This document shows, piece after piece, positions 45,197 through 53,685 of a stretch of 64,000 nt of DNA. The stretch comes from Methanobacteriota archaeon. Its GTDB lineage: Archaea > Methanobacteriota > Methanobacteria > Methanobacteriales > Methanobacteriaceae. How positions within the stretch are numbered: the first letter of the stretch is position 1; every line of letters starts with the position of its first letter. The notes below the pieces were generated by a model, which saw nothing but the letters and a program-made list of their open reading frames with translations, was not told where the DNA came from and made no database searches. The DNA lies in the NCBI GenBank assembly GCA_029556335.1, contig JAKQFA010000035.1, forward strand, positions 1 through 64,000, given 5' to 3'. A program made the position numbers and the translations under genes.

Positions 45197-45808
45197 ATGA
45201 GTAAAAGATGGAATCAGGAACGGAAAGAAGATCTTTACTACCAGAAAGCCAAAAAAGAAGATTACCGTTCCCGGGCTTCCTATAAACTTCTTCAGTTAAA
45301 TAAAAGGTTTAAAATCATCCGTAAAGGGGACCGTATACTGGATTTAGGGGCTGCTCCCGGTGGATGGTCCCAGGTGGCACTGGAAGCTGTGGGGGAGGAA
45401 GGCCTGGTGGTGGCGGTGGATCTGCAAAGGATCCGTCCCTTTGTTGAAGATAATTTCAAGGCCATCAAGGGAGATTTTACCACTGCAGACGTTAAAAAAG
45501 ATATTATATCAGCATTAGGAGGACCAGTGGCAGTGGTAATATCTGATGCATCCCCTAAACTCTCGGGTATAAAAGATGTGGATCAGATGCGCTCCATGGA
45601 TCTTTTCTTGGCTGTGATGGAGATTTGTGACTCCGCCTTGCGGTACAATGGTAGCCTGCTTATGAAGTTGTTTCAGGGGCCACAATTCCCGGAGATTCTA
45701 AAAGTAGTTAAAAGGAAATTCAGGAATGTGAAGACTACCAAGCCGCCTTCGTCACGTAAGAAGAGTGTGGAGATGTACCTGGTGGCCCGGGGCTTCTACG
45801 GGTTATGA
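45197..45808 (+). CDS. rlmE: Ribosomal RNA large-subunit 2'-O-methyltransferase RlmE/FtsJ family
   Basis: A 203-residue SAM-dependent methyltransferase that in bacteria methylates the 2'-OH of U2552 in the 23S A-loop. The start is basic (KRWNQERKEDLYYQKAKKED with YRSRASYKLLQLN). Motif I is DLGAAPGGWSQVALEAVG, and the catalytic K-D-K-E set is suggested by SRASYKL, ISDASPKLSG, LLMKLFQG and KSVEMYLVARGF. Length fits the archaeal members. It is probably cotranscribed with the phosphodiesterase. Confidence 0.92.
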   Translation: MSKRWNQERKEDLYYQKAKKEDYRSRASYKLLQLNKRFKIIRKGDRILDLGAAPGGWSQVALEAVGEEGLVVAVDLQRIRPFVEDNFKAIKGDFTTADVKKDIISALGGPVAVVISDASPKLSGIKDVDQMRSMDLFLAVMEICDSALRYNGSLLMKLFQGPQFPEILKVVKRKFRNVKTTKPPSSRKKSVEMYLVARGFYGL

Positions 45809-45832
45809 ATGAAGCATATCAGGGATTTTCAC

Positions 45833-46267
45833 TTATAACATACCCCGGACATTACTTAAACTAGATTTAGCATCCTGTAACTGAGTTCTAGCAGTGTTAA
45901 GCCTATTTTGAATTTCCTCTGATGATTTCCCAGCCGATATAGCACTTTCAGCATCATTTATGGCCGATTGGGCCTTTACTAATTCTAATTCAGCATTTAT
46001 ATAGGCTTCCTTCAGATCCTTTTTACCACTGGTATCCACCGAAGTCTTGGTACTATCAAACTGGGCCTTTAGATTAGAGTAGTCTGATTTCAAGTCAGTT
46101 AATTGTTCATAATACTTTCCACTGCTGGCGTCACTGGATATTATTGATGATAATGACTGGAAGCCGAGGTAGGCTACGATGACAACGGTAATTATGATCA
46201 TGACCACTCCTAACACCGATATGGTCATAGAGGTAGCTTTAAAGAGATTTAACCTTGATCTTTTCAT
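45833..46267 (-). CDS. Membrane-anchored coiled-coil protein
   Basis: A 144-residue protein with a basic start (KRSRLNLFKA), one membrane helix (about 15-38) and an outside domain rich in Ala, Ser, Lys and Asp. Heptad-like stretches (YEQLTDLKSDYSNLKAQFD and LNTARTQLQDAKSSLSNV) suggest a helical hairpin or coiled coil. I do not recognise the family. It is convergent with rlmE and divergent from mcm, sharing the 334-base upstream region with mcm. Confidence 0.7.
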   Translation of the reverse strand: MKRSRLNLFKATSMTISVLGVVMIIITVVIVAYLGFQSLSSIISSDASSGKYYEQLTDLKSDYSNLKAQFDSTKTSVDTSGKKDLKEAYINAELELVKAQSAINDAESAISAGKSSEEIQNRLNTARTQLQDAKSSLSNVRGML

Positions 46268-46537
46268 ATCTGATTCGCCTCATAGCTAAGGTAGGTGATA
46301 ATCTAATGATTGTTTTTAATTGTTCGATATCAATAGCTTACTTTTATCATATATAAAGGGAAGTATGGCGTTTGAGCCCCTCAGAGGAAGTATATAACCA
46401 TCCCCTAAGTCGTCGCAGTGATCCAGTTCAGAGTTAATCTACCACCTATAGATGGAAATTGTATCAACAGCCCTATACTTCATCTAGAGCAAGCATCCTG
46501 ACTCCAGCGTGGTTAATGTGCCTGCATTCAACTTTCT

Positions 46538-46549
46538 TTACACTTGAAA
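46538..46549 (+). promoter_or_regulatory. Single Cdc6-box-like element upstream of mcm
   Basis: TTACACTTGAAA, which as I recall matches the mini origin-recognition box repeat described for Methanothermobacter. It is present once here, 16 bases before a TATA-like element and 52 before the mcm start. I saw no second copy of it in the window, so it looks like a promoter-proximal control site rather than an origin. Confidence 0.45.
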
Positions 46550-46565
46550 TCTACGTCTCCGTCTC

Positions 46566-46577
46566 TAAATATTTATA
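46566..46577 (+). promoter_or_regulatory. TATA element of mcm
   Basis: AAATATTTATAG lies about 30 bases before the mcm ATG. Archaeal start sites fall about 25 bases downstream of the TATA centre, so the transcript would begin at or just before the start codon, making it leaderless or nearly so. Confidence 0.5.
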
Positions 46578-46601
46578 GCAAGAGGGAGTAATGATCGTTC
46601 A

Positions 46602-48623
46602 ATGGAAATCTCAGCCCAAGAAACAACTAACAAGACAAAAACATCCATAGCCAAATTCGAGGAGTTTTTCGGCACTAAATATAAAGACACCGTCTTTGAA
46701 GCCCTGGAAAAGTATCCGGATGAGCGTTCGGTGGTGGTTGATTACAATGAACTGGAGATGTTCGATCCAGACCTGGCGGATCTTCTGATTGAGAAACCAG
46801 AGGAAGTGCTAAAAGCTGCTCAGTTGGCCATACAGAACATAGATCCTCTCCGTAAAAATGCGGAACTCCATACTCGTTTTCAGAATCTAAGAAATCTTAT
46901 TCCTCTGCGGGATTTAAGGAGCAAGTACATCGGAAAATTCGTTGCCATCGATGGCATCGTGCGGAAAACCGACGAAATACGGCCCCGCATTGTAAATGCC
47001 ACCTTTGAATGCCGCGGTTGCATGCGCCTGCACGAAGTTAGCCAGACCAGTAATCTAATCAGTGAACCAGCACTCTGTCAAGAGTGTGGAGGACGCTCTT
47101 TCCGTTTACTCCAGGAAGAATCCGAATTTCTGGATACCCAAAACACGAAACTCCAGGAACCCCTGGAAAACTTGTCAGGTGGGGAACAACCCCGTCAGAT
47201 AGTGGTTGTTCTGGAAGATGACCTGGTGGACACCATTACCCCGGGGGATATTGTCAGAATCACCGGCACACTCAAGACAGTCCGGGATGAGAAGACCAAA
47301 CGATTCAAAAACTACATCTATGGGAACTACATCGAGGCCAAGGAGCAGGAGTTTGAGGAACTGGAGATAAGTCCCGAGGACGAGGAAAAAATTGTGGAGA
47401 TGTCCAAGGATCCCAATATTTACGATAAAATAATAAAATCCACTGCACCATCCATACAGGGCTACCGGGCTGTTAAAGAGGCCATTGCCCTTCAACTCTT
47501 CGGAGGTTCAGCTAAGGATTTGGAGGATAAAACCAGGATCCGGGGCGACATCCACATCCTTATAGTGGGGGATCCAGGTATTGGAAAATCCCAGATGCTG
47601 AAGTACGTGTCCAAGCTGGCACCCCGTGGTATTTACACCAGTGGTAAAGGTACCAGTGGGGTGGGTTTAACTGCCGCTGCAGTTCGGGACGAACTAGGGG
47701 GATGGAGCCTGGAAGCAGGTGCCCTGGTACTGGGGGATCGTGGTAATGTTTGTGTGGACGAGTTGGACAAGATGCGGCCAGAGGATCGGTCCGCCATCCA
47801 CGAAGCCCTAGAGCAGCAAACTATCTCCATTGCCAAGGCCGGGATCATGGCCACCCTAAACAGCCGTTGTTCAGTTTTAGCTGCAGCCAACCCTAAGTTC
47901 GGACGTTTTGATCGTTTCAAGTCAGTGGCTATTCAGATTAACCTGCCACCCACCATTCTCTCCCGTTTTGATCTGTTATTTGTGGTGGAGGATAAGCCAG
48001 ACATGGAGAGGGATAGAAAATTGGCCAGCCATATTCTGCACATCCACAAGGAAAATAAGATCCCATTCGAGATCGAACCAGAGTTGCTGCGCAAGTACAT
48101 TGCCTACGCCCGTAAGGAAGTCCATCCCAAACTCACCGACGAAGCCGTGGAGGTTATACAGGAGTTCTATGTGGGCATGAGGGGAGGTTCAGCAGATGAC
48201 GAGGAGGAAGCATCTCCTGTGCCTATCACCGCTCGGCAATTAGAGGCCCTGGTCCGTTTATCCGAAGCCAGTGCACGTATAAGACTCAGCCCCGATGTCA
48301 CAGACTACGATGCTAAACGGGCTATTAAATTACAACAAGACTCCCTTAAACAGGTGGGATATGATCCAGAAACTGGTAAAGTGGATATTGATAAGGTTGA
48401 AGGACGCACCCCCCAATCAGAAAGGGATAAGTTCCGCATAGTCATGGAAATCATCAAAGAGCTTACCGACAACTATGGTGGACATGCTCCCAACAACATG
48501 CTTATAAAGGAAATGGAAGATAGATACAACATGAACAAGGAGAAGACAGAAGAGATTGTCCGGGTCTTGAAACGCCAGGGACTTATCTTCGAACCAAGCA
48601 CCGGCTACTACAAGGTAGCCTGA
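46602..48623 (+). CDS. mcm: Replicative helicase MCM
   Basis: The hexameric 3'-to-5' DNA helicase of archaeal replication. The 673 residues hold an N-terminal domain with a zinc site (CRGCMRL and CQECGG), an OB region, and the AAA+ core with Walker A GDPGIGKSQMLKYV (about 325-338), Walker B VCVDELDKM, the sensor ANPKFGRFD and the Arg finger in LSRFDLLF. A C-terminal winged helix ends the protein. No intein is present. The only purine-rich site (GAGGGAG) is about 14 bases before the ATG, too far for normal pairing and better placed for a 19-codon frame at 46591, so mcm may be read from a leaderless message. It is followed by aIF2-beta and nmd3 on the same strand. Confidence 0.96.
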   Translation: MEISAQETTNKTKTSIAKFEEFFGTKYKDTVFEALEKYPDERSVVVDYNELEMFDPDLADLLIEKPEEVLKAAQLAIQNIDPLRKNAELHTRFQNLRNLIPLRDLRSKYIGKFVAIDGIVRKTDEIRPRIVNATFECRGCMRLHEVSQTSNLISEPALCQECGGRSFRLLQEESEFLDTQNTKLQEPLENLSGGEQPRQIVVVLEDDLVDTITPGDIVRITGTLKTVRDEKTKRFKNYIYGNYIEAKEQEFEELEISPEDEEKIVEMSKDPNIYDKIIKSTAPSIQGYRAVKEAIALQLFGGSAKDLEDKTRIRGDIHILIVGDPGIGKSQMLKYVSKLAPRGIYTSGKGTSGVGLTAAAVRDELGGWSLEAGALVLGDRGNVCVDELDKMRPEDRSAIHEALEQQTISIAKAGIMATLNSRCSVLAAANPKFGRFDRFKSVAIQINLPPTILSRFDLLFVVEDKPDMERDRKLASHILHIHKENKIPFEIEPELLRKYIAYARKEVHPKLTDEAVEVIQEFYVGMRGGSADDEEEASPVPITARQLEALVRLSEASARIRLSPDVTDYDAKRAIKLQQDSLKQVGYDPETGKVDIDKVEGRTPQSERDKFRIVMEIIKELTDNYGGHAPNNMLIKEMEDRYNMNKEKTEEIVRVLKRQGLIFEPSTGYYKVA

Positions 48624-48699
48624 ATTTTATTCTCCATTTTACTAAAATACAGCTATCTTATGCGATTTTTAGTTGATTTTGAATTAGAGGAGGTATTTA

Positions 48700-49107
48700 A
48701 TGACTGATTATGAAGAATTATTAGACCGTGCCGTGGAACAACTACCCCAGAAGGTGCTGGAGACCAAACGTTTCCAGGTACCCAAGGCCTATTCCATGAT
48801 CCAGGGGAACCGGACCATGATCCAGAATTTTGGAGAGATTACAGATGCCATGAACCGGGATCCTCAGCATCTTTTGAAGTTTCTACTGCGGGAGTTGGGT
48901 ACTGCTGGGAACTTGGAGGGTAACCGCGCCATACTCCAGGGAAAATTCACCCATTACCTCATTAATGAGCGTATCGATGACTACGTGAAACGTTTCATCA
49001 TGTGCCATGAGTGTAATCGGCCCGATACCCGTATAGTCAGGGAAGATCGAGTTTTCCTCTTAAAATGTGAGGCTTGTGGGGCTAAAGCACCATTGAAAAC
49101 ACTTTAA
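48700..49107 (+). CDS. Translation initiation factor aIF2 subunit beta
   Basis: A 135-residue subunit of the heterotrimer that brings initiator Met-tRNA to the small ribosomal subunit. A flexible N-terminal helix binds the gamma subunit, the central alpha/beta domain contains RTMIQNFGEITDAMNRDPQH, and the zinc ribbon has CHECNRPDTRI and CEACGAK. AGAGGAGG lies nine bases before the ATG. It lies 21 bases ahead of nmd3, an order common in Methanobacteriales. Confidence 0.95.
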   Translation: MTDYEELLDRAVEQLPQKVLETKRFQVPKAYSMIQGNRTMIQNFGEITDAMNRDPQHLLKFLLRELGTAGNLEGNRAILQGKFTHYLINERIDDYVKRFIMCHECNRPDTRIVREDRVFLLKCEACGAKAPLKTL

Positions 49108-49128
49108 ACTATTTTAAGATAAATTAAC

Positions 49129-50196
49129 ATGTTTTGTCCCCAATGCGGCAGAGAAGATGAAGAACTTTATCAGGGACTTTGCCGCCTTTGTTACATAAAG
49201 GAAACTCCCCTGATAAACTGCCCAGATGATGTGGAAGTCATCATCTGCAGCCACTGTAATTCCACCTTCCAGGCTGGTAGATGGACTGATTCGGATCTAG
49301 ATCCAGAAGAACTGATGATAAAAATCTTAAATGAGTCCATCAAGCCAGCAAAGGCCGCCGAATATGTGGACCTTTCTTTTAAGATAATTAATCAACGAGG
49401 ATCTAAGTGGGACGTGATGATCCATACCCAGGGACGCCTTCTGGGGGAGGAAGTGGATCAGGAATGCCGGGTAACAGTTAAAATGAAAAGGTCGGTGTGT
49501 CCTGACTGCAGTAAATACGCTTCCGGCTATTATGAAGCAGTAATACAACTAAGGGCAGATAAACGTCAGTTAGAATCTGGTGAAAAGGAAAAAGCTGATT
49601 CAATTCTGAAAAAGTTACTGCAGAAACTAGTGGAAAAAAACCGGATGGCCTACCTTGTGGATCGGGTGGAAATTAGAGAAGGAGTAGACTACTATATCGG
49701 ATCCTACAAAGCCGCCCGGAGTGTAGTTAATGGATTGAAAGATAGTCTGGGAGGTATTTTGGGGGAGTCACCCCGTCTCATGGGTAGGGACAAGTCCGCT
49801 GGGAAGGATTTATACCGGATCTGGATATCGCTGCGGCTGCCCAGCTTCAAGAAGGGAGATTTTCTGGCCTACAGTGATTCCCTTGGCCAAGTGGTTAATC
49901 TTGATGGTAGAGGCATACTTTTAGAGGATCTTGAGTCTTTTAAACTGCAGGCCATTTCCTGGAAGGATTACCCGCAGTTAGTGAAGGTTTCTGACTCTGA
50001 TATGATAAAAAAAACCACTGTAACCAGTATAACACCCCATAAAATACAAGTACTACATCCTGATACATATGAACCACTGGACCTAGATTTAAAGCCTTTT
50101 ATGGATGATTTTAAGATAGGTGATGAGGTAGAGGTGGTGGAGATCGACCACCAGATTCACATACTAAAGTCAGATAACAAGAGGACAAGAATTTGA
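49129..50196 (+). CDS. nmd3: NMD3-related ribosome factor
   Basis: A 355-residue archaeal homologue of eukaryotic NMD3, the export adaptor of the 60S subunit. Archaea have no nucleus, so its job is taken to be late subunit maturation or anti-association. The N-terminus has paired zinc motifs (CPQCG, CRLCY, CPDD and CSHCN), and a further CPDC lies near residue 125. The C-terminal half is a beta-rich domain. The gene is probably cotranscribed with aIF2-beta upstream and tyrS downstream (33 bases). Confidence 0.92.
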   Translation: MFCPQCGREDEELYQGLCRLCYIKETPLINCPDDVEVIICSHCNSTFQAGRWTDSDLDPEELMIKILNESIKPAKAAEYVDLSFKIINQRGSKWDVMIHTQGRLLGEEVDQECRVTVKMKRSVCPDCSKYASGYYEAVIQLRADKRQLESGEKEKADSILKKLLQKLVEKNRMAYLVDRVEIREGVDYYIGSYKAARSVVNGLKDSLGGILGESPRLMGRDKSAGKDLYRIWISLRLPSFKKGDFLAYSDSLGQVVNLDGRGILLEDLESFKLQAISWKDYPQLVKVSDSDMIKKTTVTSITPHKIQVLHPDTYEPLDLDLKPFMDDFKIGDEVEVVEIDHQIHILKSDNKRTRI

Positions 50197-50229
50197 ACAA
50201 CTATTCATACTGATAATGAAGGTGAAAAG

Positions 50230-51195
50230 ATGGACCTGGAGTCTAAAGTTAAGATCATAAAGGAGGGGACCCTGGAGGTCGTGACTCCTGATGAACTCAA
50301 GGAGAAGCTCAGCCAGGAAACGGTTACCGCCTACATTGGATACGAACCTTCTGGAAAGGTTCACCTGGGCCACGCCATAACAGTGAAGAAGATGATGGCC
50401 CTGCAAAAGGCAGGTGTAAAGGTTAAAATTCTTTTAGCAGATCTTCACGCCTATTTGAATGGTAAAGGGAGTCTTGAAGAGATTAAACAGCTATCAGAAT
50501 ATAATAAGAATTGTTTTTTAGCTTTAGGACTATCTGAGGAGACAGAATTTGTTATGGGCAGTAGTTTCCAGACTGATCCCCACTACACCATCCTGGTTTA
50601 CCAGTTAGCCCTATCTACCACATTGACCAGAGCCAAACGCAGCATGGCCCAGATAACACGGGATGCCCAGGATCATCAGGTGGCGGAGGTCATCTACCCC
50701 CTGATGCAGGTAGTGGACATGCTGTTTCTGGAGGTGGATCTGGCAGTGGGTGGTATGGAGCAGCGTAAAATCCATATGCTGGCCCGTGATAACCTACCTC
50801 GCCTGGGTTATCCGGCTCCGGTGTGCATTCACACCCCACTTCTGCACGGTACTGATGGTTCCGAAAAAATGTCCTCCAGTAAAGAGAACTTCATAGCCAT
50901 TGATGATAAGCCAGAAGTCATACGGAACAAGGTAAAAAAGTGTTACTGCCCCCCTGGTGAGTTAGAAGGGAATCCTGTTCTGGAGATGGCCCAACATTTC
51001 ATATTCACCGACCAAAAAACCATACTCATCAAGAGGCCTGAAAAGTTTGGAGGGGATCTGAATCTCAATCAAACAGAACTAGAGCAAATGTACAGTTCAG
51101 GAGAATTACACCCCCTTGATCTGAAAAATGCCGTGGCTAACCATCTAGTAGAAATATTAGAGCCAGTACGTAGTTACATGGATAATTTGAAATAA
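50230..51195 (+). CDS. tyrS: Tyrosyl-tRNA synthetase
   Basis: Charges tRNA-Tyr. The 321 residues match the short archaeal/eukaryotic type without the bacterial C-terminal S4 domain. The class I signature HIGH appears as HLGHA in GYEPSGKVHLGHAITVKKM, and KMSKS as KMSSS in DGSEKMSSSKEN. The tyrosine site includes YQLALSTTLTRAKR and VIYPLMQVVDMLFLEVDLAVGG. AAGGTG precedes the ATG. Confidence 0.96.
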   Translation: MDLESKVKIIKEGTLEVVTPDELKEKLSQETVTAYIGYEPSGKVHLGHAITVKKMMALQKAGVKVKILLADLHAYLNGKGSLEEIKQLSEYNKNCFLALGLSEETEFVMGSSFQTDPHYTILVYQLALSTTLTRAKRSMAQITRDAQDHQVAEVIYPLMQVVDMLFLEVDLAVGGMEQRKIHMLARDNLPRLGYPAPVCIHTPLLHGTDGSEKMSSSKENFIAIDDKPEVIRNKVKKCYCPPGELEGNPVLEMAQHFIFTDQKTILIKRPEKFGGDLNLNQTELEQMYSSGELHPLDLKNAVANHLVEILEPVRSYMDNLK

Positions 51196-51268
51196 ATTTA
51201 TAATTTAGTTTACAGGAAAAATGTAATTAACCAGGACAACCCTAAAAAAAATCAAGTGGTGGATATTC

Positions 51269-51484
51269 ATGGACGAAGAAATGATGTACGAAATGCGCCT
51301 CCCCCCAGGGGTTACACAGAAAATGGTCGCCCAAGTAATCACAGATTTTGAGCTTGAACTAAAACACACTGAATCAGGCCCCATCCTTTACGGGAAAATA
51401 GAAAACCTTGAAAAAGCTCAGGATTACATCATAAAAGCCCTTAACGAGCGCCTTCGTGAACTGGAAGAGGGCCATGTGAAGTAG
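51269..51484 (+). CDS. Small conserved-looking archaeal protein, function unknown
   Basis: A 71-residue acidic protein: a short N-terminal strand (EMRLPPGVTQKMVAQVITDF), a beta hairpin (ELKHTESGPILYGKIEN) and a C-terminal helix (LEKAQDYIIKALNERLREL). The layout is a small alpha/beta domain. I recognise no named family. It follows tyrS by 73 bases and ends in a T8 run (51489-51496) that serves as its terminator and overlaps the end of the convergent gene. Confidence 0.65.
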   Translation: MDEEMMYEMRLPPGVTQKMVAQVITDFELELKHTESGPILYGKIENLEKAQDYIIKALNERLRELEEGHVK

Positions 51485-51494
51485 TAGATTTTTT

Positions 51495-51908
51495 TTATTC
51501 CAACCATTCCAGGACTTCCAAGGCTATTTCCTCAGCAATGTCTTCGATGTGGTTCTGATCACTCCAGGTGCACATCTGGGTTAAGGATAGGCTGCCTTCG
51601 CCACTGTAGTCACTATCATCGGTCCAGACATCCTTTTCAGAATCAATGCAGAAAGTATAATCTTTATCCTTATTTTCTCCAATTAGATCCCAGTTCTCAG
51701 AGTCACGAAGTTCCCAGTACCAGAAATAGGTTATTCCACATTCTTCCTGGGGGTCTTCCTCACAGAAACTTTCCTCTATATCGTAACCAACTATAAGGAC
51801 TTTGTTATCATCCAAGAAGATGCGTTTCTCATAAACCTCTTCTTTTTCCGGTATCTTTTCCAGTTCGGTTTCGGTTATCCTTTCTACCAGTTCATCCTTG
51901 GTTAACAT
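51495..51908 (-). CDS. Acidic hypothetical protein
   Basis: A 137-residue, strongly acidic soluble protein. It begins with a helical charged segment (VERITETELEKIPEKEEVYE), continues with beta strands (KRIFLDDNKVLIVGYD), has a Cys pair in CEEDPQEECG and ends with a helix (EDIAEEIALEVLEWLE). I recognise no family. It is convergent with the small gene after tyrS and divergent from the lipid-kinase-like gene, so it is a single-gene unit. Confidence 0.65.
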   Translation of the reverse strand: MLTKDELVERITETELEKIPEKEEVYEKRIFLDDNKVLIVGYDIEESFCEEDPQEECGITYFWYWELRDSENWDLIGENKDKDYTFCIDSEKDVWTDDSDYSGEGSLSLTQMCTWSDQNHIEDIAEEIALEVLEWLE

Positions 51909-52017
51909 GTTTACACCATCTTGGATCTTATTGATTTAGCCCTTAACTTACTATTAAGAATATTTTAGATTGAAATCCATTATAATAATATATACCAAAA
52001 GAACTTGATAAAATTTT

Positions 52018-52683
52018 ATGATACCTAACGATATCCTGGGACTAATATTTGTCTATGGATATGTGACCATCTTATTAGTAATATCAGAAAAGTTCCTGGG
52101 AAAATATGTGAATTTCAGCCGTAAATTCCTGCACATAATGGTGGGAAATGTTCTCTTCATTTTACCCCTCTTTGACACTTGGTGGGTGATGAGCTTCCTG
52201 GCTGCCGCCCCATTTATTGCTTTAACCTTCTTAATGAGTCCCCACTCTCCGGTTAGGAGTATTAGGAATAGGATGTCCAATTCGGGGCATGGTCTGGGCC
52301 TGGTTTATTATTCTATATCCTGGACTGTCCTGGCCCTCTTCTTCTTTAACCAGCCCTGGATCATAGCAGTAGGCATAGCTGCCATGTCCTACGGGGATGG
52401 TATGGCCTCCTTAGTAGGGATGAAGTATGGTAAAATTAAATATAACATAACTGGGGATGTTAAGAGCCTGGAAGGATCGATAACTATGTTTCTGGTGTTG
52501 ATGGTAACCCTGTGGATAGTGTTAACCTACTACGGAGTACCCTACACTCCCATGGTCATGGGGGTCGTGGCCCTGGTAGCCACCATTCTAGAAGGAATAA
52601 CTCCCAAAGGGCTGGACAACCTCTCGGCCAGCTTCGGTGCCGCGGCCACCTATCTGCTGATGGCTGGTTGGATAAAAATTTAG
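52018..52683 (+). CDS. CTP-dependent polyprenol kinase-like membrane protein
   Basis: A 221-residue integral membrane protein of the dolichol/phytol kinase and CDP-DAG synthase superfamily. About seven helices are predicted. The family motifs are FSRKFLHIMVGNVLF near the start and MSYGDGMASLVGMKYG in the middle, with GSITMFLVL and a final PKGLDNLSASFGAA. Eukaryotic relatives phosphorylate dolichol or phytol with CTP. In an archaeon it could recycle the polyprenol carrier used by AglB or salvage isoprenoid alcohols. No ribosome binding site is evident, and AT-rich sequence lies directly upstream, so it may be leaderless. Confidence 0.85.
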   Translation: MIPNDILGLIFVYGYVTILLVISEKFLGKYVNFSRKFLHIMVGNVLFILPLFDTWWVMSFLAAAPFIALTFLMSPHSPVRSIRNRMSNSGHGLGLVYYSISWTVLALFFFNQPWIIAVGIAAMSYGDGMASLVGMKYGKIKYNITGDVKSLEGSITMFLVLMVTLWIVLTYYGVPYTPMVMGVVALVATILEGITPKGLDNLSASFGAAATYLLMAGWIKI

Positions 52684-52729
52684 ATTACTTAGAACAAAAC
52701 TAGCATGAATCTTAAAATCGGTGCATTGA

Positions 52730-53311
52730 ATGCGTTTTATTGTGGTAGATGGGCTGGATGGTTCGGGTAAGAGCACCCACGCCAGGATTATTCGTGAAAA
52801 GTATCGCAAGATGGGTGAGAATGTTATCCTCCGGGAGCATCCCTCCGATGACAATCACTATGGACTGAAGGCAAAAAAGGCCCTTCTGGGCCGTGGGAAA
52901 GTTAACAAAATAAAGGCAGCATTTTACTACACCCTGGATGTTCTTCGCTCCGTGAGGTTATACCATCAGGAGGGGAAAACCCTCATCATGGTCCGGTACT
53001 TGATGGGGGTGACCTATCTACCCCTCCCCCTGGCCCGATTACTGTACCATTTGTTCACCGCTGTGCTTCCCACATCTGATTACATGTTTTTTCTGGATTT
53101 AGAACCAGAAAAAGCTCTTAAGAGGTTAAATGAACGTGTTGATGAGGAGATGTTTGAGAACCTTGAGGATCTAATCCAGGTTAGGGATAAAGCATTGCAA
53201 CTGCTTAGGGGTTGGCACATCATCAATACTGAAGGGAGTATTGAGGGCGTGCAGTGCAAAATTAATTCTATATTGGAAGAACTGGACTTAAAGGATAAAA
53301 AAGTGATCTAA
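52730..53311 (+). CDS. Divergent thymidylate-kinase-like P-loop kinase
   Basis: A 193-residue P-loop kinase. The start MRFIVVDGLDGSGKSTHARI matches thymidylate kinases, but the DR(Y/S) nucleotide-site motif expected near residue 90 reads VRYLMGVTY, and the usual lid region is replaced by a hydrophobic stretch (LPLPLARLLYHLFTAVLP). A true tmk lies at 55429-55998. This paralogue therefore probably phosphorylates something else. It starts 46 bases after the polyprenol-kinase-like gene, which may mean they act in sequence on a lipid or isoprenoid phosphate, but that is inference from position. Confidence 0.8.
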   Translation: MRFIVVDGLDGSGKSTHARIIREKYRKMGENVILREHPSDDNHYGLKAKKALLGRGKVNKIKAAFYYTLDVLRSVRLYHQEGKTLIMVRYLMGVTYLPLPLARLLYHLFTAVLPTSDYMFFLDLEPEKALKRLNERVDEEMFENLEDLIQVRDKALQLLRGWHIINTEGSIEGVQCKINSILEELDLKDKKVI

Positions 53312-53316
53312 GGAAG

Positions 53317-53389
53317 TGGACTGGGCGGGATTTGAACCCGCGGCCTCTGCCTTGCGAAGGCAACGCTCTACCAACTGAGCTACCAGCCC
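53317..53389 (-). tRNA. tRNA-Ala (anticodon CGC)
   Basis: The minus strand folds into a full cloverleaf: acceptor GGGCTGG with CCAGTCC including the G3-U70 pair that specifies alanine, a D arm with GCTCAGTTGGTAGAGC, anticodon stem TTGCC/GGCAG around the loop TTCGCAA, and a T arm GCGGG/CCCGC with TTCAAAT. The anticodon CGC reads GCG codons. The discriminator is A, and no CCA is encoded. No intron is present. An AT-rich stretch lies just upstream. Confidence 0.97.
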
Positions 53390-53685
53390 TTGGATTCTAT
53401 TATTATATTAAATTCCTTAAGCTTCTTAATTAACTCTTTGACTTCTTTTTAAAACCTTCCTTGAAGATAATTGTAGTTAGTTATAGGGTTATGATGATTG
53501 TTGGGGATTATTAAGGCCGTTAAAACTGGAAAGAGGGGTATTAACTGTGTTTCTACTAAAATTGAATAGTTCATCATCTGCAGAAAGTTTAGGTACCTAT
53601 TGGATCTGATATACCATTTCCCACCACTTATAAACGTTGCACACTTTGGTTTCTGCCTTCAATCCCCTTGCATTCCACTTTGATC
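53390..53685. other. Intergenic region without a recognised gene
   Basis: About 300 AT-rich bases between the tRNA gene and the end of the DedA-family gene. I see no open frame with a ribosome binding site and no strong inverted repeat. The part next to the tRNA presumably holds its promoter. Confidence 0.4.
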
